From NCBI GenBank assembly GCA_948099385.1, contig CANUEZ040000105.1, positions 4,583,001 through 4,647,000 on the forward strand: a stretch of DNA of 64,000 nt, given 5' to 3'. Shown piece by piece: positions 10,493 through 22,675 of the stretch (within the stretch, counting starts at the first letter, position 1; each line of letters starts with the position of its first letter). The notes under the pieces are model-generated. The model saw nothing but the letters and a program-made list of their open reading frames with translations, ran no database searches and was not told the DNA's origin. This DNA is from Fasciola hepatica (lineage: Eukaryota; Platyhelminthes; Trematoda; Plagiorchiida; Fasciolidae). A program made the position numbers and the translations under genes.

Positions 10493-13270
10493 TTATTCAG
10501 AAGGGTTAGGTAAAACGAGAAAGCAGAGCAATGGCTTAAAAGTCGAGGCTTTTCTCGTTAGTTTGGCCTTCGGTTGTGTGAACTTTGAATGAGCGCAAAT
10601 CAGTTGGGACGGAAAGGAATTTATCAATGGCATGCATGAATGAATACCTTGACTGGTAAGATCTGATGTGCAAAGAAAGTTTATTCCACATTCTGGAGTA
10701 CGTGAAGAGAAAGCACTTAGAGCGTAGAACAGTCCTCGCGGGGGGTGTAGTAACGGTATACTGTCTATTACGGAGTCAATAACCAGTATCTGGGAGAAGC
10801 ACGACTGGTTGGAGGGATAGGATTGCTTAGTCAATAGCTTATACAGAAATACCAGGTCAAGCTTGATGCGACGAAGCCACTGTGGTTCGATTTTGTGGGA
10901 TGAACATCGTTCCCTGTAGTTTAAGTTTGACGACAAACCAATAAGCTGCTTTGTGACTCTTCTCTGAATACATTCGGTAATAATCTTGTCGGATATTTGC
11001 ATTTTAGTCAATAATAAGGGACAATATTCGAGGAGGCCCCTGGCATGTACTTTGTATATGTGAAGAATGCTCTCCCTAAGCTGAAAAGATCTGAACCGAA
11101 GACCAAGACACTTTTGAACCTCCGCCGTTTGGAATACAGCATGTTCGCAGAAGTTGAAAGTGAAGAGTAACTTAAGTCAAAGTCTAGGGGCTGGCTGTCG
11201 ATGGGTTAACCACCGATGCATAAGGGACCAGGAGGAACCTGGCTTTTGTAACTAAGATAAACACACTTATCGGCGGAGAATTTCATCGCCCAGATTGAGC
11301 ACGATCCACCAAAACCGGCTAAATCAGGGGAGATTGTAGGAATAGTAGTACAGACGTTGCCGGGCGAAAAACTGTAGACCATCTTAACTTCGTCCTCGGA
11401 AGAGAACCGCGTGCTATTAAGTGCAGTCGGAAACATCATTTACAGAACGGAGGTAAAGAAGGGGGCCTAAAACGCTGCACAGAATAACACCGCTAATAAC
11501 AAGCTTAGGGTTAGAGGTGTGCCAGTTAATCAAGACAACCCGTAAACGATAATTAAGATGAGAACCAAGAAAGTGGTGAATCGACAGTGCCAAATGATTG
11601 TAGCTTTGGTAAAAGGTAAGGGTGAGGTACGCGATCAAATGCCTTGGATAAGTCAAGACAAAAAAGGACTTCCAGCTTCCAGCAGAGTCGGTGACGAGAT
11701 TCAGAAAACCATAATGACAAGTCATACAGGACCGTGAACAGGGGGATCCCTGTTGGTTTTCCTTATTAAGGTTGAGGCCTAATAAATAGTTAATAATGAG
11801 ATGCTTACCTATTTTTTCCACTATTCTGGATAAAATGGGGGTACGGTTTATAGGGCGATAATTGGCTATCTCATGTATAGGTCCCTTTATATGAGTGGGA
11901 ACGATTACCTAGCGCTTCCAATTGGCAGGTACGATGCTACCATTAGGTGAAAGAGGGAAAACGTTAAGCAGCAACAGGGGAGATCCGGTCCGCTATTGAC
12001 AAGGGCAACTGGTGGTAAGCCTTCGGGGCCTAATCGAGGGAGGGTTTGCTACTGGATAGTAGCTCAGAAATACTTCTGGCATCGAAGGGTATCCTAGAAA
12101 GGACAGAACCAGTAAGTGGCCAAGATGAGAGAGGGGCAATGACAGCAGCTGGAGCCATGGCTGAGGCAAAGAATGCATTGAAGGCCTCGGCCATACAATG
12201 TGGGGAGGTGACAGATGAGTTGTTATCCAGAACCAGAAGTTGGAAGTCGGTCTCTACCTCACCGTTCCTGGACTTATGCAACATAGAAAGAAGTTGCAAC
12301 TCGTAAGGATGACTCAATGCCTTAGCTTCTTGGTCACGAAGTCGAGTGTTATCTTGCCTTTTAATGAGTGTGGGGAGGCGGTTTAGACGAATAAAAATTG
12401 AAAACTCGTTGGAATTATGTAGTTGTTTGAGAAGTTTATGATACTTCTTATGGAATGGCGAGGCATGCGACCTCCTTTTAGTTACAGCCTGGGAAGTATC
12501 AGACAACGTTTTCAGACAGTCGGGAAAGAAGGAGCAGAAAATATACGCAGCAAGCTGAGGGTCATGCATGGGATAAATACTCACCCCTGTCCTTTTGGCA
12601 AATAAACGTGACTAGCAAGGCCCAACTTCCGCATAAGAATGTATTGTTGGAGTGGTGTTCAGGATTAGGTAGGCCACTAAGGGGCAGGTGGCAGATAACC
12701 ATTTTATGGTCACTGCTGGGGAAATTTGTATTACGGAAAGGTCGATAAGAGGCAAGCTATGAGTGAATACCAGACCTAGTATGTTCCCGTTTCTGGTAGG
12801 TTTGGCAACATGTTGTGTCCAGCAGCCCAGGTGAATGCTAATGATTAGGTCCATAAGATTGATAAGAGCCGAGATAGTGGGCCAACAAACTTGAGGGAGA
12901 TTAAAGTCACTCGCAATAAGCTTGGTTCCGGAAGGAAGGAAAGAGAGGTATTCGGAAGACCTAATGTGAAGCGGAAACAAGGAACTGGGGGAACTTGGCG
13001 AGCGATACACGCATCCAATGTGAAGAACAGTGCTTTGGAGGTTGATAGTGAGCCAGAGAGAATCCGGAATAGAATTGAGCACCGTATTTAAAAGAAGGGT
13101 CGTGGTGTAGATTTATCTGACATAGGCTAGGCACCCACCACCACGCCGGTTCGGTCTGTTGGTCCTTAGAAGACTGTACCCTACCAAAGATACTTGATCT
13201 TTGGGAATGCTCTCAGACAGCCAGGATCCCGTTATTAATATGGTGTCGTAAGTATTTGTGAGGACAAAAT
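10493..13270 (-). pseudogene. CR1-like ORF2 (endonuclease-RT) of element C, broken
   Basis: Endonuclease and reverse transcriptase of a non-LTR element, in at least six fragments. Endonuclease: TGSWLSESIP near 13,215, then HIGCVYRSP, ASDFNLPQV (GDFN relic) and VAKPTRNGN at 12,612-13,082. Linker: 12,030-12,584. RT: HYGFLNL and a SGVILCSVLGPLLYL motif B in 11,417-11,821, then SEDEVKMV in place of FADD at about 11,390. C-terminal block: ECIQRRVTKQLIGLSS-LNYRERC at 10,900-10,990. The usual order and length (about 900 codons) are kept, but the GDFN and FADD catalytic sites are both lost, so it is long dead. Element E at 20,158-22,560 is its closest neighbour. Confidence 0.75.
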
Positions 13271-13499
13271 TTTAGATATGGGAGTTTTGCCAAGAATGGA
13301 ACGCGAGTTGGATAAGGCTAAATGTATACCACTTGTGGGAGGTAGTATGGCACATCAGGGGGGTAGTGTAAGTTGGGGGGGCAGGCTATTGCGATTGGAA
13401 GGAGTGGAGATCAGGATCAAAAAGGAATATGTTGATGTTGAGGCTAGTGGAGGTTCAGATGGGGTGGCTTCCAGCCAAGCTGGAGTAAATGCTGCAGTG

Positions 13500-14900
13500 A
13501 GAGGGACTGCTGAGAGGTACATTAACTGGGCGTCAACGGAGGGGGAAATGTCGGAGCAAAGGGAAAAACCTGTGGAACTTGGCGGGTCGATATCAGACAG
13601 GGGTGTTTGGAAGCAGTTGAGAAAGACCAGCCAGTCGGAAGTGATAATTGACTGAAGAGGGGAGCAGAGGACAGGGTTGAAAATGTGTGAGGAATAGGGG
13701 TGTAGGGCGGTAGACTAAGCTGCAAGTTGTGAGAGGGGGAACTCAAGTTGTGGAAGCACCAAATATGGAGCAGTTATCATCGGGAGCAGTAGAGATAGTT
13801 GTCAGGTGAAGAGTACGACGTGAGGCAGAGTGGACGGCGTGTGGAGGCCGAAATTTGGTATTGGCAGGCAGTGAGTGCAGTGAATTTATAGGGACCACGG
13901 GTACGCTAGAGCAAGGGATAATTTCTGAGCTCTACAATTTATTCGGTGAGTAGAGGCGGGTTGATTAGGAAGGAGGCAGATGAATGAAGGAGGGGTTTTT
14001 GAGAAGGGTGGGAAGACCGGTAGACCTATTCCTCTGGACGGCGAGTGGCTTATCACCTGAGAGAACGAAAAGTGAATTAGAGTTGGGGGCTTACCCAACA
14101 GGCATTGAAGGGAGCGAGGCAATAGTTGGCATCTTTTACCGGGTGGCAGTAGGAGGGGAGAAGCGGAAATGCCTAGAACAACAGTATTGGGATCAGATCT
14201 TAACGAGTTCAGTGCAGCAGCAGATGAGGAGGCACTGGGCGGTTGTGAAGAAGCAAGAGGCGCGTGTGAAAATAAAGCAGTGGGTACTTGAGAAGAAGCG
14301 ACGGAGAGACCAGCGGTCTGTGTTGAAGGCTCAGGACTATCAGGAGTCTTTCTCGTGTGGACAATCGAGAGAGATTTAGTAATTTCCTTTTGAAAGGGGG
14401 TCTTTGGATATTTTTAAGTTTTTATAAAGGAAATGAAAAGCTTTATTGTTACGCATTTTAATGAATTCTTTGGCGGATAGATCATCTTCAAATCGCATAA
14501 AGACTGGACAGCTGAAGCGCTGAACGCGATTACGCAGCCTTGATATTTGACAGGGGGTGCGTCATACCACAAGCAATAAACAAGGTATGCTTGACGTGCT
14601 CGAGGGGTATTCTCTCTGAGACACTCAACACGACTGCATCATGAAAGTTCCCCCACTCTTGCGAGAACTTCGGATGCAACAGTGACCATACAGCTGCCAG
14701 CCGCTGTCAGAATTTGGAAGGTTGAATGTTCGATGAGTTCAATGATGCAAAGTAGGGGGGCGAGTTTAGATACGGTATCTTCCATCATCATAATCTAAGG
14801 CTTTATATCTAAGCTGCTGAGTCCAAAATAGCTATTATTTCCGTCTTCAAGCCTAAAACGTTACAGAGGTTAATTTAACATCGTTTTAAGACCATGGGAG
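13500..14900 (-). pseudogene. ORF1 of CR1-like element C, broken
   Basis: Upstream of ORF2, in the order conserved domain then Ser/Pro/Leu-rich tail. Around 14,550-14,780 the minus strand reads ETVSKLAPLL, LARVGE, then LSVSERIPLEHVKH-LFIACGM. That parallels KVHKRIANAKNAIVFNI and RLPLPSTKFAMLNACK in the ORF1 of element E. The segment 13,500-14,122 is low-complexity, with many Ser, Pro and Leu codons, like 22,676-23,950 in E and 16,500-16,884 in D. ORF1 products of related LINEs bind element RNA. That role is inferred here from position only. Frames are interrupted, so it is inactive. Confidence 0.5.
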
Positions 14901-15184
14901 TTTGAATAAGCCTATTTTTCTTAGTAACCGGACTATGAACGAATGGGGTATTATTGGTAGTCTTCTTAACTACTCGTGGCATTTTGAACTATCAAAAAGG
15001 CCCTGTGAGTGATGCCGAAAACTAACGGCAAACTAGAGCCAGGTGAGAAGGTACGGCTAAGAAAATATTCTCCGATTTTCACAATGTTACTGAAATTCCC
15101 TAAAAAGCTGTAATTTTCAGTATTTTCTGAAATAGCCGAAAGAAAACTATATAGATAACAGCAGTCAACACGGCCTGGCGTGAA
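14901..15184. other. Junction between CR1 copies C and D
   Basis: About 280 bp, AT-rich, probably 5' UTR of element C or leftover sequence between the two insertions. No coding motif seen. Confidence 0.3.
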
Positions 15185-16950
15185 ATTGATTGAAGGATTA
15201 AGTGGCCGAGCAGCAGAAGGAGGAGACGTGGACCGCCAGTGGCAAGAGCAATGGGCGGTAGACTATTGGGGTCCAGTCGAGGGGGGTTTCCACTAGATAA
15301 CAGTTAAGTAATACTCCGGGCTTTAAGGGGTAGGGTAGAATGGGAGAGGTCAGCAACGGGTAAAACTTGGGGTCTATTCTAGCAGCTGAACCCGTGGCCG
15401 GAGCAAATAAAGCACTGAAGGCTTTGGCCGTACAAGTATGAGAGGTGATTGTTTAGTTAATGTCCATAATCGTGAGCTGGAAGTTAGCTTTTATGTAGGC
15501 GCTTCTTGATTTATGCAGAGCAGGAGGCTGAGACTTACTTGGATGGCTCAATGCCTTTGCTTCTCTGTCAAGAAGTCACAAAATATTCTGTCTTTGACTA
15601 AGTGAGGGCAGGTAGCTAATAGCTATGAAGATTGACAAGTTGTTAGAATTATATTGTAGCTAGAGACGTGTGTGGTACATCTTGTGGAGTGGTGAGACAA
15701 GGGACTTTTCGGATACTGTCTGAGAATGCAAAGACGGTTTGTTCAGGTGATCGAGAAAAGAGTAGAGGATAGCTTCAGCAGTCTGGGGGTCATGGGAGAG
15801 AAAAGTATTATTTCAGTCCCTTTGACAAATAAGTTCGATCATCAAAGTTCAATTTTTCATAGGAAATCATTGTTGGAGGGGTGCGCGGGATTAAGGGGCC
15901 GCTGTGTTACCGACACGTCAGTGACAGGCATGTTACGAGTATATATTAGATCTGGCACTTCCCCGGTTCTGGTAAGTTCAGAAACCTGTTGTGTCCATCC
16001 ACTAAGATGAATACCAGTAACAGAGTCCATAAGATTGGGATGAGACGGGAGGATAGGCCAACTTATTTATGGAAGATAAAAGCCACACACAAAAAGCTTA
16101 GTTCCGAAAGGAAGGAGAGCTAGTTGAAAGATTTATTTGAAAGTGGAAATAAGAAACCGGGGGAATCGGGTGAGTTATACACGGGGCCAATGTAAGGGAC
16201 AGCGAATCGAGGGCTGATAGTGAATCAAAGCGAACCGGGAATGAAATCGAGAGCAGTGTGTTAAAGAGGGGTCTTTATGCACCCTTTTTGGTATAAGCTG
16301 GTCTTCCCCCGTCAAACCGGTTTACCCTGATGATCATTTGTAGATTGTGCCTCACCAAAGACGTTTGACCGTCAAAAGTGCTCCCACACTGCCAGGATTC
16401 CGTTATCGAAATAATGCCGTAATTATGCATGAGGACAAACTTTGTTAAGTGTTGATGATTACCGAGAATAAAACGAGATTTGAATGAGACCAAAGAGTTA
16501 CCATTTGTTGAAAGTAGTGCAGGCACATCGGAAGGACAGTGTAGGATGAAAAAACAAGTTATCGTCATCCGGAGGAGTAAAGATCAGAGTCAAAGTTGAA
16601 CATAGGGACGTAAGGGCTAACGGAGGTGCAGATGGTGTGGTTTCCAACCAAGATGAAGTAATTGAGGCTGTGATAGAAACAGCTGAGCTTAAGAGTAACT
16701 GGCCATCGAAAGAAAGGGGAAACGCCGGAGCAAAAGGAAGGCCTGTGGATTTTGGCGGGTCGATATCAGGCGGAGGTGAATAGGAGCAGCTGGAAAATAC
16801 TGGCCGGTTGGAATTGGGTATCGATTGATAGAAATAATAATTGTACATTTCTGGACCGTGGTCGAGAGGCACACATGTGGGCATGATCAGAGTTTACAAT
16901 ATCGCTGAATGAGATAGAAAATTCGAAAATTCCAAAGAGAGATTCGCGCA
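15185..16950 (-). mobile_element. Truncated CR1-like element D
   Basis: Third member of the C/E family in the same orientation. It keeps the Ser/Pro-rich ORF1 tail (16,498-16,884). It also keeps the N-terminal endonuclease block near 16,330-16,410 (IISITESW, with a GG motif after the basic RVNRFD stretch) and the endonuclease-to-RT linker at 15,240-15,800, which aligns with 12,000-12,584 of element C. No RT domain is present: the copy stops at about 15,185 where element C begins. Stops and frameshifts throughout. Confidence 0.55.
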
Positions 16951-16984
16951 TCACAGCAAAAATGTGATGAGGTTGAGGAGAGTT

Positions 16985-19900
16985 TTATTGAAGCAGAGCG
17001 ACAAGAGAATACACGGCGAGTACGAATTAACTTCGAGTCAACAGCCGCGAAAGTAATGAATCGACCGGATGTAGGAATGTTTGGACAGACATTGGCTTAG
17101 GACGCAGGAAGTACAATATTCACGAGAATGATGCAAGAAAATGGTGAGTAACGTGTACTCATGTTCACTCAAAAAGTTAATTGGTGTTGAGGCAAAGGAG
17201 ACAGAGAGGAACTTCATGAAGGTTGGCACAGAAATACTATTTTTCATAGATTCGCGGATATGAAAAGAAATACTACCCTCTGAAAAGGTGAGAAAATTTC
17301 CATGAGAAGTTGTGTGTTTCATCTTGTTTCGGCAGTTCGCAGCTAGTGGTAGATGGATGAAGTCTCAGGAGCAAATAATCAGCAACTGGAATGCCGTGTC
17401 AACGGAGAACAAAATAGGGCAAGACAAGGGTGAAAACCTTTGCAATAGGCCGGGCTACGCTGGTCGATTGACGAGTATATTATTCTGTTGAGTTTTCTGT
17501 GGTTTCTCTGTGTCTGTATTGGGCTTTTTGTGCAGGGTTTGGCTGCGGTTTTTGCTCGCTGTTTCACCATGAAAAGGAGGAGGGCATCACCGAATCTAGA
17601 CCGACCACTATTTAATTAGGAGTCCTTGCACGGTAGTTTGAATGGCTTCGACATCGGGGGGGGGTCTTGTAGTGAAAATCCCCCATTAGACCTCAGAGGG
17701 GCATACACAGCAATACCAGGACTTCTTACGGATGGAACCCGGTGGCTAGATCGTATTCGAGGTAGCTGGCCTTTGGTGCCGTTGTAGACGGGCGGAGAAA
17801 AGGATGAGCTGTATGCTCGATATACTACATCCAGGCAACATGATGACCGGGTGGTTCTGAAATTAAAATGGGGAGGATCGCAGTCTGGGAGATGTTCCAG
17901 CTGGGGGTTCGCGTGTGCAAAATAACAGACAGCAGTACAGAGGTTGGAAGTGAGGCACAATGTTGTTAGTGAAATGGGGAGCCGTTGATATTGTAATTCG
18001 GTGTTCGTGAGAGATGACCGCGCTTGCTCTACTATGCAAAGTTATTGATTACCAATTGGGCCGTTCACCGTGGAGTCTTTCCTTTCGGGTTTATTAAAGC
18101 CGTGGAGGTGCATTTTGACTCAGGGTCTGAGGGCTAATTGGGGAAGCAGCTGGGCAACACGAAGAACCTGAATGGCAAGTTTCATAATAGGTCTGGGGGA
18201 TATATGACATATCCCACAGTGGTGTTTCACAGGTCATGAGAAAGCAGCTGGGATACATTAGAAACCCAAATGGCAAGTTTTGCGATAGATCCGGAGGATA
18301 TATGACAAATCCTGTCGTGGGGTATCTACATGTATAATGCTGCAGGTTGCTGTTAGGTAAGGCTGTAAACTGGAGAGTGGGCTGGATTCTAGGACAAGAG
18401 GAACACCGCTTCTTTACAAAAAGGAGGAAAAATGGATAAGTGGTCGAAAAATACGGGCGCTTTTCTCTACGTTCTCAAATGTAGGTTTACATACATATTA
18501 TTATCTACATGTATATAATTAGTGCTTTGACGAGACGTGTTTGCCGTCTGGTGTATCGACCTGTTGTCCAGAGCCGCGGTGGTTTTGTAGCTGATGTCAA
18601 CAAACATGCCAGGTGCGCGTGGGAGGATACGAGTTGGTTGAAAATTAGAGCGGGAGGTGGATAAGAATATGTGAAGAGACCAGTTCGCTATCACTCCAGT
18701 CAGCCTGGTGAGTAGGGACCAAAAGCGTGCCAAGCTGACAAGGGCGGTGTGGGGTTTTCCCTTTCGCAGGGTCAGATCTGAGCTGACGGAAGACACCCAC
18801 GACTGGAGATCGCCCATTTCTTTCACAGCCCGATATTAGTGGTAATAATAGGTCAAATCTTTCTCACTGGGTATTTTCTGCTTTCCACTTTTTAGCTTTT
18901 TTTGACAGAGTGATGGTTCAGCCCATATAGGAACTTTCCATAACCCCTTCGCCTGACTGTAATTTTCTGCGTTTGTTATTTTTTGGAACTACTGTGGGTG
19001 GTCTATTTCCCCCACATCCGGAAGCAGCCAAGGTGAGGGTGCCGCTGACATCAGGGTTTTTCTTGCATGGGCTGAGAAAATACAGAGTAGGGCTAAGCAA
19101 ACACACGGAGTAGGACAACGAGAGTTGTAATGCGCGTGCTTGCATACATGCATCGGCCTCGTACAGCGCCATACCGTGCCTAAGACTGTCACAGACCGTT
19201 CTGGTGTGGTTGGGGTAGGCTGCGCCAATAGGAGGTTATTGCACACACGGAGAGAGGATGGCAGTCTGAGTTAGGTGATGGACTCAGAAATCTCGGAGAC
19301 ACAGACTAGCATTCATGTCGGGAAACATAAAAGGAGAAAATTGAAGCTAACAGGTAGCTGTTGGAAGGTTGATATATCGGATAAGAGATTTTCGACCGGG
19401 ATGATTAAGGAAAGCAAATTACGGCCAGGCGAGGAAGCTGAGGGGGCGAAAGCCAGAATAAATAAGAGTCGGAGGATCAACGAGTAATGCAGTGGGCGAT
19501 GGAACTTTATGTCCTAGGTGCTATCGGAAAACATCAATGGCTGAAAGCTTTGAGCTAGAGGAAAGTTGATTTACATGGCTGTTCTAGCACTATATAGCGA
19601 GAAAAGTAGTAATTGTCTAGACATAGTTGTGAAGATCGACTAGTGAGTTAGATAAGGCAGGGTTGTGTAGGGGTCAGGTGGTAGTAGGTTAACGTGGGTG
19701 AGTAGCGAGAACTGGCAGGCATCCGACTAGTTATAGTTGTGAACAACAAAAACTGTATCCTATTGCAATTTGAATTGTGTGCGGCATACGTAAAAGGCGA
19801 TAATGAATGATAAGCCTAGCGTCGGTCGTTAGGCAGGAAATGGCAGTTGTGGGATGGGGTGCTATGATCCAACTAGTGGAACCAGTTTTCGAAGACCAGC

Positions 19901-20157
19901 CCGACGGATAGCAGAGAGCGGGGGGGGGGAAACTAGGGTCTAAAGTTCGATGCTTTCTTCATAGGCTCGATCCTCAGATATGCTGGCGTTAGTCAAAGAT
20001 AACATGATTTACGGTAAGCTGCGACTTTGGGACCTGGCTAAACTGGGTTATCGACGCATATTTGCGAATAGCCAGGGGTAGCTTATTACAAAGCTTCGAG
20101 TATTTAATAAGAAAGAAGTTGGATATTATTGCCAGCCTGGACTGTGGGATGGTCAGA
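16985..20157 (-). mobile_element. 3' UTR of CR1-like element E
   Basis: Non-coding region after the ORF2 of E. At 17,866-17,930 the minus strand carries the CCCAGCTGGAAC ... CCAGACTGC block that also opens the modules at 311 and 37,105. From there to about 16,985 traces of the same module can be followed, including TTGCATCATTCTCGT near 17,130, but with heavy divergence. A two-unit tandem duplication lies at 18,141-18,330. Open frames in here (for example 18,467-18,826) show no domains. Confidence 0.45.
18141..18330. repeat. Two-unit tandem repeat, period about 98 bp
   Basis: AAGCAGCTGGG, then AATGGCAAGTTT, then GGATATATGACA recur in the same order from 18,144 and again from 18,242, with about 80% identity by eye. 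It lies inside the 3' region of element E and appears to be a local duplication. Confidence 0.7.
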
Positions 20158-22560
20158 CTAACGTCTCCGTGGAGCAGAGGGTAAAGGTAGCGAAAACTGT
20201 ATAGAGTTGGTTGAAGTGAACGCAGAGCGATGAATAAATCTATTTAGAAAACATAAGGTAAGCCCAGCATGTTTAAGCCCTACGGGGTCAAGTTTTAGTA
20301 GAGTGCATTGCCCTTTATAGTTCAGTGGAGAACAATATCCTATCAGCTTCTTGGTGAAGGTGCGCTGGACCTTCTCCAGGCGTATTCTATCAGATTTAGA
20401 CATTCCAGAGAAGATTATAGGCCAATATTCGATGTGGGGTCTAGCATGGGATTGGTATGTAAGGGGAATACTAAGGTTCATTTTAAATGCTCTGAGAACT
20501 GGGCCTATTGTCTGTCTGGCTCTTGGCCGTCTGAAATGAGACATGTTTTAAAAATTGCAGATTGCTGGTGCATCGAAGCCCAAGATCCCTCAAAGATGAG
20601 CTTCAGCAGATAGGCACTTGGTTCAGTGACAGGGTTCCGGGAGGGATTTGACATCTGTAGGTTGTATAGAAGCTTTTAGATGTCGAGAATCACATCTGCC
20701 ACGAAGTGCATCATTGATCAAGTTTCTTAAGATCGTTATCTATTTCAGACAGCGCTGCGCTCAAATCTTGATGGCGGAACTCAAAAACGATTTTGATATC
20801 ATCGGCGAAGAGGAAAGGAGTGCCGTGCTGCACAATCGAAAAAATGTCTTCAGTATAGAGCAAGAAAAATAGCGGACCATATACACTTCATTGTATAACT
20901 CCACTAGCGACGGGCACCGGTTGCGATAGATGACCATTAGCATATACAACCTAGGTTTGGTCGGACGGGTTGGAAGTGATTCAGGATAAAAGCCGGTCAT
21001 GGATACCTTGGGCTCGGAGTTCTGTCAACAACCGGGAGTGAGGAAATCAGCCAAATTCTTTGGTCATATCGAGGTAGATGATAATCATAGATTTGCGGTA
21101 GTCAGCTGCCGTGGTCGGTAGGTTGAAGAAACCAAACTGGCATGTGATACAAGAACGTGATTTTAGGAAACCATGTTGACCGCTGTGAATGAGGTTATGA
21201 GAAAGGAGGAAATCGGACATCCGCTGTTTAAGCAAACGCCCCATTACTCTGGCAGCTGAAGTGGTATGGTTAATAGGACGATAATTTGAAGGGTCATGCA
21301 CTGGACCTTTTTGTGGATAGAAATAATGGTTGAAGTTTTCCAGTAGGATGGAATAATGCCATTTCTAAGGGATAAGTTATAGAGATTCATAATGATAGCA
21401 GCGACGTCAGTTCCACCAAGATGGAGGAATGCTGGGGGGATGCTGTCATAGCCAGGGCGGCAGGAGGGTCTAACACGCGGCAGTAGGTAGGCTACGCCGT
21501 TCAAGCTGAATTCAATTTCAGAGAGAACCTGCTCAGTGATGAGTGGTACGGGTGGCGGATTTGAAGTGGCGGTAGTGGTCATGGATTCTGAAAGGAAGTT
21601 TTTGAGCGCCTCAAAGATCTCGGCTGCGTGAATAATTTGTGTGTTGTTTCCCCAAATTAAGTAGGATGTCCCTGAAAACTCTCTCTGATTTCTGCCCTTT
21701 GACATTTGCGACAATCGGTACGATCCCTCGAAGGAATTCAAGGCCGAAAGCTCCTGCTTTCTCAGCAGTTCATTTATCCGAAGACTGATGGGTGCAGAGA
21801 GACAGTGGAGTTTCAAGAATATGGAGAAGTCTCTGGTCTTATTATAAACCTTCTACAGTTGTGAATGTTTATTTTGCAGCCTTGTTTGGTAAGAGCTGTG
21901 GACTTGAGAGCGGTTGATCCCGATGGTAGTAATCGCTGATAAGCAACTATGCAGCTTATAATAGGGTACTTCACTGGCGATCTGAGGGTCGTGCTGTAAG
22001 AAGGAGACATCCCAGCTGAGGGATCGAAGCATAGGCTTGAGGTTTATCCAGTTGATCGTGTGTAGGGCTGTTGAGGCGAGCTACACATGGGGTCCATGGG
22101 TCCGGCCGTGAATCTGCAAGATACTATTCTATGGTCATTGCCTGGGAAGAGATTGAGGGTAGTAGTTGTCACATCCGATAAGCCAATGGTAAATATCAGG
22201 TCAAGTATGCTTTGTCCTCTGTTAACTACCCGGGCGAAGCCCGTGATGTTTTGAATTGGGTGGCCGATAAAGGCAGCCAATATGGAGTGGAAAGTTTGGC
22301 AGAAGAACCGTTGACCGTATTGAGTCCTGGAATGCGTCCAGTGTTGGATCAGAGAGAGGAAGGCTAGGCAAGCTGTTTTTACTGTGGATCAGGCAGCCTT
22401 CTCCACGACGACGACGATTTTTTATGAAGGTTTGGTAACCAGCAATAGAAATTCGGTCCGATGGGACAGAGTCATTTAGCCATGTTTCGGTTATGTCAAT
22501 GAAGTCGAAGTGGGATGACAGTACTGTATTATAGAGAGTGTGGGTTTTATTCATTATTGA
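20158..22560 (-). pseudogene. CR1-like ORF2 (endonuclease-RT) of element E, broken
   Basis: Best conserved member of the C/D/E group. Endonuclease: FDFIDITETWLNDSVP, then RRGEGCLIHSKNS and HIGCLYRPP in 22,222-22,554, and a terminal NDHR in place of SDH at about 22,125. The linker is at 21,244-21,816. RT: NYRPINHT, GQHGFLKSRSC and IIYLDMTKEFG (motif A) in 21,047-21,301. An intact FADDIKIV motif C lies at about 20,785-20,810 in another frame. The C-terminal block RLEKVQRTFTKKLIGY is at 20,300-20,370. The family enzyme nicks target DNA and copies element RNA at the nick. At least four frameshifts make this copy inactive even though the FADD box survives. Confidence 0.8.
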
Positions 22561-22675
22561 GCGAGAAGCTAGGTAAGTGCAGCTGTATCTTTGTGGGGTG
22601 GAGTAGGAACAACTATCAGCGGGTGCTGGTGGCTAACACCCCCAAGATGGTGAACATTACTAAGTGGACACAACG

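Noticed and set aside
13278..14379. + strand frames of 125-131 codons
   Set aside because: Antisense shadows of the low-complexity ORF1 tail of element C.
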